A DNA stretch of 64,000 bases from UBA2033 sp035345875 (GCA_035345875.1 DAORDH010000005.1:124001-188000); one strand, 5' to 3'; shown: positions 17,976 through 27,385, counted from the stretch's first letter. Program-made: numbers and translations. Notes: generated from the letters alone by a model not told the origin.

Positions 17976-18558
17976 TGTTTATTTTATTTGGATAATTTTT
18001 AAGACTACGAAGATCGCGGGAGGATCGAGAAGATAATGAGATTCGAAAATGATTCGCTCTAGGTGGTATTCTAGTTTTTGATTCAATCCAAGATGATTAC
18101 GTTGAGTTTTGCAAATTATCTAATATGGATTGAGGAAAAGAAAACAATGTTGCTTATCCTCCTACAAGGAACGAGAAGAATTCATTCAAACCGACTCCAC
18201 AAAATCAGCCTTAGGAATTTAAACTCGATGCGTTAGATGAAAAGTTAACAAAGGATTGGAGAAAGGAAAGTGAGTGTATCTTTGTTAACGAAAGTTTTGT
18301 GAAATATCGCCATAGACGTGCATTCGGGGACTCGCCCCTTCAGAGAAATCGTATTCAATAAAAAATCCCAACTGGATTTTTCGAGTTACCAACCAATTTC
18401 AAAATTCTCATTCCTAACTAACTAGCTACTTGGTATAGTGGTTCGTATAGTGTTGGTATAGTCCTACCTATACTGATAGGGATCTATTGCTATAGCAATT
18501 CACATTGTAAGTGTGAGACATTCGTGTGGCAATACAAACGCAAGGCTTTTCTCTTTTA

Positions 18559-18641
18559 CGACATAATATTTTAAATTTGTTTTGGTTTATGTTACATAAT
18601 CAATAGATAATTATGTAACATTAATAAGATGATTTATGTCG
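18559..18641. repeat. Nested inverted repeats CGACATAA / GTTACATAAT
   Basis: The inner pair is perfect over 10 bases: GTTACATAAT at 18591-18600 and ATTATGTAAC at 18610-18619, spaced by 9. The outer pair is CGACATAA at 18559-18566 and TTATGTCG at 18634-18641, so the whole 83-base block is symmetric. A further GCGACATAAT lies at 18729-18738. The role is unknown; it could be an operator, a terminator-like structure or a small repeat element. Confidence 0.6.
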
Positions 18642-18837
18642 CACATATTTCTACTATCGATTCTTTGAGGATTTTGAAGCGGCTAATCATTCTCTGACGC
18701 TATAAAATTAAAAAAAATATTACCTATAGCGACATAATGGATTCATATCGGCAAAAAAAATAAAAAATTAACGAGAAATTAAATTTTTTGCTTTAAATTC
18801 TTCATGGTTCAATTTATACATCAAGTCGATAATAAAA

Positions 18838-18866
18838 TTGTCTACCTTTCGCTGGTAGCTTTATTA
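18838..18866 (+). promoter_or_regulatory. Candidate promoter of the coiled-coil gene
   Basis: TTGTCT at 18838-18843 and TTATTA at 18861-18866 are separated by exactly 17 bases. This lies 31 bases before the ATG at 18898, with AGAGG as ribosome site in between. Consensus evidence only. Confidence 0.4.
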
Positions 18867-18897
18867 ATAGCTTATATAAAATTAGAGGTTTTTTTCG

Positions 18898-21171
18898 ATG
18901 AATGTAGCAATTAAGGCAGTAAATAACAAAAAGGAAATCAATCCTAATCTAATTCTAGAGGCGGTTAAAAATAACAAGCCGATCACGATCAAAACATACT
19001 ATCTTACAGAGTCCACTGAAGAATATATCAGAAGTATTATTCAGCTCGTAATGGGGCGTGTGGGTAAAACAGAAAATATTGAAACTTGCTACAATTCAGT
19101 TCGCGGTCTTGTTGTAAATGCGACACGCGCCAACATTAAACGTATTTTATTTAAAGAGATGGGACTCGATATCACAAACCCTACCGAGTATCTGATAGGT
19201 ATGGAAAAAATTGAACCTAAGTTAACTGAAATTCATTTTCCAAAATACAAAGCAGAACTCACAAGACAGAAGCTTATTGTTGAAACGACCTTTAATTTTA
19301 ATCCAGATATGTTCTCCGTAAAAGTGAAGAATAATTTTATTCTACTTCCACATGAATATCAAGTTTATGGAAAGTCCTCATCTAACGACAAATCCTCTAT
19401 TAACGGTTCTGTTGTTCGAGTAAGAGAAGTTATTTCCAATGGTCAGGTTGCTCAAACTCCATCTAAAGTTGTATCACTCAATCAATATAAAATCGACCAA
19501 CAAGTTCTAAGTCATGTAATGAATGAAGATACAAAAGAAACTATCTTCAAGTTAGATATCGTATTAAAAGATAAAAACACTTTTAACACTGAAAACTTTG
19601 GACAAGAACTCAATGCATTATTTACAAGCTACAAAGAGAAATTCGATAAAGTATTTAAAGAAAATGTAGAAGGTCTTGATACTAGAGACTATTTAACTGT
19701 TTCAAAGGATCTAGCAAAGAGTCTAACTGGGCTTCGAGGCAGAGGTGACTTTTTAAATTTATATCAACGTATTCAAAATTTAGATTCCCAGTTGTATAAA
19801 GAACAACAACAACTACTCGCAAACTACGGCGAACATGTATTTACCGCAATTCAAGATAAACTCTCCAAAGCAAAGGCTGAATCCAATGAATACATTTCAC
19901 AAATCCAACGCATTGGAAAAGAAGTCTTTGAAATCAATAAGAAACAAATTGATGAATTTGCTCAGCAAAAAGATTTCGAAATCGAAAAACAAATCAAAGA
20001 TAGCATTGATCGACATAAAAAGAAACTAGAAGAGTTTAACGACTCATTAGATAAGCGTATTGAAAATCAGTCTATGATTATCAAAAGCCAATTGTCGCAA
20101 CAAATGGAAGATATGAATCGTTCTAGTGCAGATCTTCTCAAATCAGCAAAGAATGAAATTGCCAAAGTTAAAGAAGAACTAAAAGCAGATTTAGAAAGTG
20201 AAATTCACATTGCTGAACTCATGAAGAGTGATTTGTTCCAAGATATCAAAGCAGACAAAGAAGTTTTAGAAAGAACTCTCGCAACTGTTTCTGAAGAGAT
20301 TCAAAAGATTGAGAAATTTCATACAAATAAAGACGTTATGGACAATTTGATTGCTCAATCGGAAGAAGCTTTCTGGAAAATGTCCTCTAATATCGAAGTC
20401 ATCAAAGCTAAAGAAGAAAATATCAATGAATACATGAACAATATTAATCTTCTTGAAACTGCTATTCGCAATACTGAAAGAGAAATTCGAGAACTCAATG
20501 ATGAAAAAACAGAATACCTAAATGAAAAAGGTAAAATGGTTCAAACCATTGACACTCGTATGAAACAGATGGAAAAATTTGGAGAAGAGCTCAAACAGAA
20601 ATTAGTAGAGATCAATAGCTTTGAGCGCAAAATTAATGTTATCTCCGGTGCTCTTTCTGAACAAGTAAAGAAAACAAAAAATGTGGATGAGACCTTAGCA
20701 AAGTTCTCCAAAGAAGTTGCAGCATTTGAAACTAAGAAAAATGAACTAGGTAGATTTATCACTGAAGTAGATCAAAAGGTTGCTCTCATCAATAGCAAAA
20801 CAACAGATATTAAACTTTTAGAAGCTAAGTTCAATCATATAGAAAGACTCATGATTGACTTATCTGCACGTCATAAGCAAATCGCTACTATGGAAGCTCG
20901 CTTAGATGATGTGAAGGGCAATATGGAAAAACTCCTTTCACAAGCTGAAATCAAGATGAATCAAATGTCCTCCGTTATCAATAATGCGGAACAAAAATCT
21001 AGTTCTAAGCCAAGAGCAAAGAAGCAGGCAAGTCCAAAGTTTTCATCTGTATTGAAGGATTTAAAGGAAAGCATTCTAAATTTAAAGAAAAAGAAATTAA
21101 GCCCACAAGAAATTGCTTCTGCACTTGATATTGATGAAGAAATGGTTTCTATGATTCTTGCAATGCAATAG
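18898..21171 (+). CDS. Long coiled-coil protein with C-terminal HTH-like tail (spirochaete type)
   Basis: This 757-residue protein has no signal peptide or membrane segment. Residues 1-270 form a globular part of unknown family (for example YLTESTEEYIRSIIQLVMGRVG). Residues about 280-700 are nearly continuous heptad-rich coiled coil (many E/K/Q/L repeats such as LEEFNDSLDKRIENQ and EKNELGRFITEVDQK-like segments). The last 45 residues (LKKKKLSPQEIASALDIDEEMVSMILAMQ) look like a helix-turn-helix of the recursive sigma-factor or DUF1153 kind. I recall RefSeq naming similar spirochaete proteins the SpiroCoCo coiled-coil family, but cannot confirm it. A cytoskeletal or chromosome-organising role is possible. 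It stands alone behind a long regulatory region and ends before a hairpin at 21208. Confidence 0.7.
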   Translation: MNVAIKAVNNKKEINPNLILEAVKNNKPITIKTYYLTESTEEYIRSIIQLVMGRVGKTENIETCYNSVRGLVVNATRANIKRILFKEMGLDITNPTEYLIGMEKIEPKLTEIHFPKYKAELTRQKLIVETTFNFNPDMFSVKVKNNFILLPHEYQVYGKSSSNDKSSINGSVVRVREVISNGQVAQTPSKVVSLNQYKIDQQVLSHVMNEDTKETIFKLDIVLKDKNTFNTENFGQELNALFTSYKEKFDKVFKENVEGLDTRDYLTVSKDLAKSLTGLRGRGDFLNLYQRIQNLDSQLYKEQQQLLANYGEHVFTAIQDKLSKAKAESNEYISQIQRIGKEVFEINKKQIDEFAQQKDFEIEKQIKDSIDRHKKKLEEFNDSLDKRIENQSMIIKSQLSQQMEDMNRSSADLLKSAKNEIAKVKEELKADLESEIHIAELMKSDLFQDIKADKEVLERTLATVSEEIQKIEKFHTNKDVMDNLIAQSEEAFWKMSSNIEVIKAKEENINEYMNNINLLETAIRNTEREIRELNDEKTEYLNEKGKMVQTIDTRMKQMEKFGEELKQKLVEINSFERKINVISGALSEQVKKTKNVDETLAKFSKEVAAFETKKNELGRFITEVDQKVALINSKTTDIKLLEAKFNHIERLMIDLSARHKQIATMEARLDDVKGNMEKLLSQAEIKMNQMSSVINNAEQKSSSKPRAKKQASPKFSSVLKDLKESILNLKKKKLSPQEIASALDIDEEMVSMILAMQ

Positions 21172-21207
21172 GCATTGTTGAATTATTCGGATATAGAAAA
21201 AAGATCT

Positions 21208-21230
21208 GCAGAGAAATATAATTTCTCTGC
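21208..21230. terminator. Hairpin terminator between the coiled-coil and CrtI-like genes
   Basis: GCAGAGAAA (21208-21216) and TTTCTCTGC (21222-21230) form a perfect 9-base stem with loop TATAA. It sits between convergent stops (21171 and 21256) and is A-rich before and T/A-rich after, so it could stop transcription from both sides. Confidence 0.65.
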
Positions 21231-21255
21231 TGTATTACTATTAAATTTATTTCAC

Positions 21256-22701
21256 TCAGCAAATTCTATTTACAACATTAATAGCACCTAGCACAACAGC
21301 TGGGATTCCCTGACCCGGAAAGACTGTATCTCCTACCATATATAAATTTTGGAAAGGTGTGACGTTAGGTGTCATGAATATTAAATTATTCTGTATAGAG
21401 TGTGGTATTCCTCCCACAAAACCCTGATGTCTTCCTGTGTAGTCAGCAAAGGTTTTAGGCGATCCACCTAAGGGGAAAATTTTTTGTTTCATTTTAGGAA
21501 AATGAAAATCAAATTCGCCAAGAATTTCTTTCATTACAAACTCTTTTTTCTCTTTATATAAATCTTTTGAAAGATCTGACCATTCTACTGGATTTGTATG
21601 GGTTGAAATTGTAACAGTTCTATAGCCGATAGGCGCTTTTTCTAAATCTCCTTCTTTTGAAAAAGAAACAAAGAAAGCACCAGCCTCAATAAACGGAATC
21701 TTTTTTCTAAAATGAATTTGATAGTAAAGAGAATCCAATATTTCATTGTTTTCAACTGCAAAGTAAATGGTAAATGCACCAGATGCATTTTTTAACTTTG
21801 AAGACTCTTTCTTAAAGTAGGACTGGATCTTGCCCTCAGTGACTTTCGCCATATCTGCCGTTGTAAGGTTAGAAATAATTCCCCTCGCTTTGTAAATATT
21901 TCCTTTTTTTGTTCTAACTAAATAACAATCCTTGTTGAAACTAATCTGAATTACTTCTTCTTTTAAAAAAATTTCACCTTTAGATTCTTTGAAATGATTT
22001 AGTAAAAGTTGTGCCGGTTTATACATACCGCCTATCGGATAATAAGTCTCTTTGGGATAAGAAAGCCCCATAGCAGAAGTTAGCATTGGAGATAGATCCA
22101 CTCTATTCTGGGTTGTGATGAGTAGTTGTTCGTTTAAAAATTGAATAAAATCATCTCTTTGTAATTGAAGAGATTTTAATTCATCCAATACAGATCGAAA
22201 TAGTTCCTTCAGCAGAACTATTTTATTGAAATTTTTAAAACGAATTAGGGAAATTAGGTCAGATACAGTTCTAGGTGGAAGATTTGAATTTTGATCGATA
22301 AACTCCCAAGCTAATTTTTCTAATGAATTAATTTTATTCCAAAATTGATTCATCTTTAAGTCTGGAAAATGCTTGTTAACCTCATTCACCCATTTGTCTA
22401 GATCGGAAAATCTTGTAATTTTCTGATCATTCATTTTTATTATCATTCCCGGATCTACCTTGTATAGATCTGGAGTAATTTCTAACTCATGAAATAATTT
22501 ACCTAAAGGCTGATTCGGAAGTATGGCGCTAAATGTAGTAGCTCCAACATCAAATAAAAAATCCTTTCGTTTAAAATAAGAAGCACATCCACCTATAAGG
22601 GAATGTGCTTCTAGAATACATGTAGCGAATCCTCTTTTCTGTAACAGAGATGCAGCGGCTACACCTCCATAACCCGCACCAATTACAATCCAATCAAACA
22701 T
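21256..22701 (-). CDS. FAD-dependent CrtI-like desaturase/isomerase/oxidoreductase
   Basis: This protein of about 481 residues is taken from the ATG at 22701; a TTG two codons earlier is less likely. It begins with the FAD-binding motif (FDWIVIGAGYGGVAAASLLQKRG), continues with EAHSLIGGCASYF and GATTFSA, and ends with a second flavin-contact region YMVGDTVFPGQGIPAVVLGAINV. This is the layout of phytoene desaturase, prolycopene isomerase (CRTISO) and related amine-oxidase-fold proteins, about 490 residues long. No phytoene synthase is near, so a carotenoid role is unproven. Retinol-saturase-like or other polyene or lipid redox work fits as well. It is convergent with the coiled-coil gene and divergent from the metallophosphoesterase at 22781. 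Confidence 0.8.
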   Translation of the reverse strand: MFDWIVIGAGYGGVAAASLLQKRGFATCILEAHSLIGGCASYFKRKDFLFDVGATTFSAILPNQPLGKLFHELEITPDLYKVDPGMIIKMNDQKITRFSDLDKWVNEVNKHFPDLKMNQFWNKINSLEKLAWEFIDQNSNLPPRTVSDLISLIRFKNFNKIVLLKELFRSVLDELKSLQLQRDDFIQFLNEQLLITTQNRVDLSPMLTSAMGLSYPKETYYPIGGMYKPAQLLLNHFKESKGEIFLKEEVIQISFNKDCYLVRTKKGNIYKARGIISNLTTADMAKVTEGKIQSYFKKESSKLKNASGAFTIYFAVENNEILDSLYYQIHFRKKIPFIEAGAFFVSFSKEGDLEKAPIGYRTVTISTHTNPVEWSDLSKDLYKEKKEFVMKEILGEFDFHFPKMKQKIFPLGGSPKTFADYTGRHQGFVGGIPHSIQNNLIFMTPNVTPFQNLYMVGDTVFPGQGIPAVVLGAINVVNRIC

Positions 22702-22780
22702 ATACAATTAGACAGAAAAAAACTTGCAATATAATGATCTATTTATATTCTTCTGACAACCTTGGAGATACTTTTAGACT

Positions 22781-24250
22781 ATGCCTGACATAAAATATAT
22801 TTGTCTTTCAGATATGCACTTTGGTGCACAGAATAGCTTACTCACAAAATTGACACCGGATGGATTAAAACCAAATTTTTTAGAGCCTAGTCCCGTTTTA
22901 ACTTCTTTAATAGATCAGGTTAAACTCTTGTTAAATGAGAATACCAATAAAAAAGAGAAACCTGTACTTATTTTATTAGGTGATATACTAGAACTTGCAC
23001 TTTGTGAAACCCAAGAAGCTGGTATGGTATTTGATCGTTTTATTGATCTTATACTTCCGAAAGACAAAGAGCTATTTAGTGCTATTTATTATATACCGGG
23101 AAATCATGATCACCACCTATGGGAAATAGCTCGTGAATCACAATATATTAGATATATCCAAAGGAAAGCGGATAATAGTATTTTGCCTACCATGTGGCAT
23201 ACAACGAATATATATATGGAAAACCATTCCTATCCTGTAACCTGTGATTTTATGAATGCTATTATTCAGAATCATAAGCATCTACAAAAATTTGAGGTGC
23301 AGGTCGCCTACCCAAATTTTGGAATCTTAGATAAGTCCGGTCAGAAATCTGTATTATTTCATCACGGACATTTCTTAGAGGATATTTATACCCTTATGAG
23401 TTCTATCAAAACTTATATTTTTCCAGACCAAAAAATTCCTGACGATATTTGGGATATTGAAAAAGAAAACTTTGCATGGATAGATTTTTTTTGGTCTACA
23501 ATGGGAAGATCGGGACAAGTTGGAAAAGGCGTTGAGCTCGTTTATGATAAAATGACAGACGAAAATAAATTTTCAGAGTTACTTCATAATATTTCTGTAA
23601 AAATTACACAAAATATAAAAAAGAGTGAAAGTGCAGAGGCAACTACCTTTTTTAGAAGAATGTCTAAGTTCTTTTTAAGATTTATACCAGGTAGGAAAAT
23701 AGAGAAAATAATTTATGCATTTTTAAAGATAACACTTGGAACGATTGCAAAACATGAAAGAACCGATTCTGGAGGAAGTCTTTCGGATGAGATGCGGGAT
23801 AAGTTAGTTTTCTATCTTAACCAAACATTAAAACGTCAATTAAATAGAGAGAAAAAAGAGAATCCTCCTAAGGAAATACAGTTTGTATTTGGTCATACTC
23901 ACAAACCATTTTCGGAAGTTATGGCTAATCTAGATTATCCGCAGAAAGTCCAAGTTGTCAATACAGGCGGATGGGTCATCGATACGGTCGATAGAAAATC
24001 AACCTATGGGGGAGCTGTTATCTTAATTGATGAAAACTTAAACATTGCTCCCCTCCAAATGTATAGAGAGAGTTATGAGAGTGGAAAACCTAAAGTTGCT
24101 ATACTAGAAAATACAATCAATAACGAATTTACTAAAAAAATTAATGAGATTATTGAACGTGAGAAGAATTCTTTTGATTCTTTTTCTAAAATTGTTGATA
24201 AGGAAATAGATCTACGAATTACGAATTTAAAAGCTAAAATCAATCGCTAA
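22781..24250 (+). CDS. Calcineurin-like metallophosphoesterase
   Basis: This 489-residue protein carries all blocks of the dimetal phosphoesterase fold: SDMHFG (residues about 8-13), LLGDILEL (about 65-73), PGNHDHH (about 105-112), a HHGHF block near 200 and GHTHKPF near 370. About 120 residues inserted between the fourth and fifth blocks (including a basic, hydrophobic FFLRFIPGRKIEKIIYAFLKI helix) could touch membranes. The substrate is unknown. The family includes UDP-diacylglucosamine hydrolase and many phosphodiesterases. Sixteen bases separate it from the GMC oxidoreductase and 53 more bases follow to the P450, so the three are likely one operon and may treat one substrate. Confidence 0.85.
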   Translation: MPDIKYICLSDMHFGAQNSLLTKLTPDGLKPNFLEPSPVLTSLIDQVKLLLNENTNKKEKPVLILLGDILELALCETQEAGMVFDRFIDLILPKDKELFSAIYYIPGNHDHHLWEIARESQYIRYIQRKADNSILPTMWHTTNIYMENHSYPVTCDFMNAIIQNHKHLQKFEVQVAYPNFGILDKSGQKSVLFHHGHFLEDIYTLMSSIKTYIFPDQKIPDDIWDIEKENFAWIDFFWSTMGRSGQVGKGVELVYDKMTDENKFSELLHNISVKITQNIKKSESAEATTFFRRMSKFFLRFIPGRKIEKIIYAFLKITLGTIAKHERTDSGGSLSDEMRDKLVFYLNQTLKRQLNREKKENPPKEIQFVFGHTHKPFSEVMANLDYPQKVQVVNTGGWVIDTVDRKSTYGGAVILIDENLNIAPLQMYRESYESGKPKVAILENTINNEFTKKINEIIEREKNSFDSFSKIVDKEIDLRITNLKAKINR

Positions 24251-24266
24251 AAATAGGAGAAATAGG

Positions 24267-25982
24267 ATGTATGAAGCAGTTGTAATTGGGAGTGGTTTTG
24301 GTGGCGCTATCAATGCTTGCCGTTTAAGCAAAAAGTGGCCGAATGGGAAAGTATTGGTTTTAGAAAGAGGAAAACGTTATCCGATGTATTCCTTCGCAAG
24401 AACTCCCCATGAAATGTCAAAGAACTTCTGGAATATTCCATCAGAAACAAAAGGTGGCAATCCAGAGGATGAGGAAGTGCATGGCTTATTTGATATTCGA
24501 AACTTCCATAAGATGGATGCAGTGATATCAGCAGGACTCGGTGGAGGATCTTTAATTTATGCAAATGTTTTTCTAGAACCACCGGATTGGGTCTTTAATG
24601 AGAGATGGCCTGAAACGTGTAAAAAAGAGAAGTTACTTCCTTATTATAAAGTTTCAAAAGAAGTTTTGGGCGCGAGACCAATTCCGACTAACGATGACCC
24701 AAGAAGAAAAATTAGACGAACCCAGAGATTTCAAGAATTTGCAAAAGAAATGGGTCATAATTCTCAATTATTAGATCTAAACGTTTTCTTCGGGAATGAT
24801 TTTAAAAATCCAACTCCTATTGGAATTCAAGAGAAAAATAAATACGGAGCGATTCAGACATCCTGCACATATTGTGGGGAATGCGACGTTGGGTGCAATA
24901 CTCATTCCAAAAACACATTGGATCTAAACTATCTTTTTGTGGCAGAGAATGTTCATAAAGCCGAAATACGCACAGAACAATTAGTAAAAAAAATTGTCCC
25001 ACTTGACGCAAGTGGTAAAGAAGATCCTAACGCAGATGGAAAAAATGGATATCGAATTTATTTTGTAAATCTTACAAAGTCACGTGGAACCGATAGATTA
25101 GAATCCGTAGACAGTAAAAGAATTATTATATCTGCTGGATCTCTTGGATCTACAGAATTGCTTTTAAAGTGCAGGGATGAGTATAAAACTTTACCAAATC
25201 TTTCTTCTAAGTTAGGAGAATATTTTTCTGGAAACGGTGACTTTTTATCCTTTGTAATTCGAGGAAAAGAAGAATCCAACCCAAATTATGGACCAGTTAT
25301 TACACAAGCGATTGATTTTAATTTATACAAAGAACCAGATAAAAAGAGAGCATTTGTCTTGGAAGATGCGAGTTATCCTGCTTTTGCTGCTTGGGCAGCC
25401 AATACCTTACCAAGCACCTCAATTTGGAAAAATCTAGTAGCTGCAATAAAAGATATTTGGTTTAAGATTACACGAGAGGGAAGTGCTTACGGAAGATCGG
25501 GTTATATCTTTAATGAGATGCTTGCGAATGACGTTTCTCAAAATTCGAGCGTGCTTCTTTTTATGGGTGTAGATAATTCCAATGGAAAAATGTTTTTAAA
25601 AGATGGTGAATTGGAAATCAATTGGACTCAAGAAGAAAGCATGCCTCTCTATGATAAAATTTTAGATATATCTAAGAAATTTTATGAATGGGCAAAAGCA
25701 AAATTCTGGTTTCCTCTTTTTAATTGGAACGCAATCTCAAAGGATAATGTAACCGTGCATGCTCTAGGTGGTTGTATTCTTGCAGATTCACCAGACAAGG
25801 GTGTTACAAGTGCTGATCGAAAAACATTTGGACAAGTATTTGGTTATACAAATCTTTATGTTGCCGATGGAGCTATTGTTCCAACCGCTGTAGGAGCAAA
25901 TCCAATTGCCACAATCAGCGCTCTTTCTGAGATGGTTGCTGAAGGGATAACGGGCATTAAACCAGACTCGTCTCTAAAATAA
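24267..25982 (+). CDS. GMC-family (cholesterol-oxidase-like) FAD oxidoreductase
   Basis: This 571-residue protein begins with the FAD motif VVIGSGFGGAINACRLS and ends with the GMC signature VHALGGCILADSPDKGV ... YTNLYVADGAIVPTAVGANPIATISAL, where the His of HALGGC is at the usual catalytic site. GGGSLIYANVF near residue 95 is the flavin-loop motif of the cholesterol oxidase/glucose-methanol-choline class. An unusual cysteine cluster, CTYCGECDVGC near residue 200, resembles an iron-sulphur or metal site and is seen in long cholesterol-oxidase homologues. The likely reaction is oxidation of a hydroxyl on a sterol, hopanoid or long alcohol. A ribosome site TAGGAG precedes the ATG. In several bacteria such oxidases are fused to an alpha/beta hydrolase like the one at 33575; here they are separate. 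Confidence 0.85.
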   Translation: MYEAVVIGSGFGGAINACRLSKKWPNGKVLVLERGKRYPMYSFARTPHEMSKNFWNIPSETKGGNPEDEEVHGLFDIRNFHKMDAVISAGLGGGSLIYANVFLEPPDWVFNERWPETCKKEKLLPYYKVSKEVLGARPIPTNDDPRRKIRRTQRFQEFAKEMGHNSQLLDLNVFFGNDFKNPTPIGIQEKNKYGAIQTSCTYCGECDVGCNTHSKNTLDLNYLFVAENVHKAEIRTEQLVKKIVPLDASGKEDPNADGKNGYRIYFVNLTKSRGTDRLESVDSKRIIISAGSLGSTELLLKCRDEYKTLPNLSSKLGEYFSGNGDFLSFVIRGKEESNPNYGPVITQAIDFNLYKEPDKKRAFVLEDASYPAFAAWAANTLPSTSIWKNLVAAIKDIWFKITREGSAYGRSGYIFNEMLANDVSQNSSVLLFMGVDNSNGKMFLKDGELEINWTQEESMPLYDKILDISKKFYEWAKAKFWFPLFNWNAISKDNVTVHALGGCILADSPDKGVTSADRKTFGQVFGYTNLYVADGAIVPTAVGANPIATISALSEMVAEGITGIKPDSSLK

Positions 25983-26035
25983 AATTCAATAAAAATAACT
26001 TTTCTTCTTACTAGGGTAAATTAAAGTGAATTATC

Positions 26036-27385
26036 ATGAGTAGAAGAAAAGTTCCCGGTCCACCCAAAAGCCATTTTATATTTGGCAATCTAAATGAGTT
26101 TCAAAAGAACCCACCTGAATACATTCGTAAGGTTACAAAGGAATATGGAAATATTTCCGCCATCGATTTAGCTGGATTCTTATGTATAATTGTAAATGAA
26201 CCAGAAGTCATCAAAGATATAATGATGACGAATCAAAAACAATTTGTAAAAGCACATGCTTTTCGTATTTTTAAAAAACTTCTTGGTGAAGGGCTATTAA
26301 CAAGTGAAGGAGAATTTCATAAGAGACAAAAACGTTTAGCACAACCTGCTTTTTTTAAACAACGAATACACTCCTATGGTCCGGTTATGGTGGATTATAT
26401 CAATAGAATACAATCTACATGGAAGGATGGTGAGACGATTGATCTACATACACAAATGACTGATCTAACGTTAGGCGTTGTGACCAAAACTCTTTTTAAT
26501 ACAGAGGTCGGTACAGCTGAATCACGTGCAATAGCCCAATCTATAACCGAAGCATTAGAAATTTTTGATGAAGTTCTTGCAAGTCCATTTGCCGACATCA
26601 TTCTAAAGATCCCATTTCTTCCCATCACCATGCGATTGAAAAAAGCAATCAAGAAATTGGATAAGATTTTATATCAGATCATTGATGAGCATCGAAAGCA
26701 TGGAGGGGATCAAGGCGATTTTATTTCAATGATGATGTTAGCAAAAGACGAAGAGGGAACAGGTAGCATGTCAAACAAACAAATCCGAGATGAGGCTATC
26801 ACGATTTTCCTCGCAGGACACGAAACGACAGCTAACGCTCTTTGCTGGACATTTTACTTACTCGCAAAAAATCCTGAGAAGAGAAAAAAATTTCTAGCCG
26901 AAATTGATTCCGTTTTGGGAGGAAGAAAGCCAACAGTCGAAGATGTGCCAAAACTTACCTATACTCTTATGGTTTTTTCTGAAGCGCTTCGTATGTATCC
27001 GCCTGTTTGGTGGACCGGTCGGGAAAATTTAGAAGAATATTCAATTGGGGATTATAAATTTAAGAAAGGAACTATCTTCGTCATTAGTCAATATGCGATG
27101 CACCATGATGAAAGGTATTATTCTGATCCTTATACTTTCAGACCCGAGAGATGGTTGCCTGAAGAGGCAGATACGAGACCAAAGTTTGCATTCTTTCCGT
27201 TTGGTGCTGGAATTCGTATGTGCATCGGAAATCAATTTGCCGAGCAGGAGGCTATACTTGCATTAGCATCTCTTTCACAGGATTGGTTACTGCACATCGA
27301 GGAAGAAAAACAAGTATTAAGCACAATGCTAACACTAAGACCAAAAGATGGAATGAAGATCAAACTAGAAAAAAGAAAGCGTTAG
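26036..27385 (+). CDS. Cytochrome P450
   Basis: This 449-residue soluble P450 has every hallmark: the I-helix oxygen-activation motif AGHETTA near residue 262, the ExxR motif in EALRMYPP near 320, FRPERW near 370, and the haem loop FPFGAGIRMCIGNQFA with the thiolate ligand Cys396. It begins KVPGPPKSHFIFGN, the proline-rich hinge, without a membrane anchor. It looks closest to the bacterial CYP4/CYP102-like group that hydroxylates fatty acids, alkanes or terpenoids. No ferredoxin is adjacent. It follows the GMC oxidase by 53 bases on the same strand, which hints at sequential oxidation of one substrate. Its last four bases overlap the convergent SRPBCC gene. Confidence 0.95.
   Translation: MSRRKVPGPPKSHFIFGNLNEFQKNPPEYIRKVTKEYGNISAIDLAGFLCIIVNEPEVIKDIMMTNQKQFVKAHAFRIFKKLLGEGLLTSEGEFHKRQKRLAQPAFFKQRIHSYGPVMVDYINRIQSTWKDGETIDLHTQMTDLTLGVVTKTLFNTEVGTAESRAIAQSITEALEIFDEVLASPFADIILKIPFLPITMRLKKAIKKLDKILYQIIDEHRKHGGDQGDFISMMMLAKDEEGTGSMSNKQIRDEAITIFLAGHETTANALCWTFYLLAKNPEKRKKFLAEIDSVLGGRKPTVEDVPKLTYTLMVFSEALRMYPPVWWTGRENLEEYSIGDYKFKKGTIFVISQYAMHHDERYYSDPYTFRPERWLPEEADTRPKFAFFPFGAGIRMCIGNQFAEQEAILALASLSQDWLLHIEEEKQVLSTMLTLRPKDGMKIKLEKRKR

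Larger units (their letters stand above)
17976..18897. other. Long gene-free region upstream of the coiled-coil gene
   Basis: About 920 bases without a convincing gene. At 18132-18360 one plus-strand frame looks like a broken coding remnant (residues such as EFKLDALDEKLTKDWRKESE followed by FVNESFVKYRHRRAFGD) with an in-frame TAG before it. At 18430-18480 the word TTGGTATAGT is repeated (18430, 18453) next to a GTATAG/CTATAC inversion. At 18559-18738 there are nested inverted repeats described separately. The end holds the likely promoter of the gene at 18898. I see no tRNA or other RNA gene. Confidence 0.45.

Noticed and set aside
18322..18350. GGGGACTCGCCCC hairpin as a terminator or attachment site
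   Set aside because: Only a four-base stem with no T-run and no matching copy elsewhere in the window.
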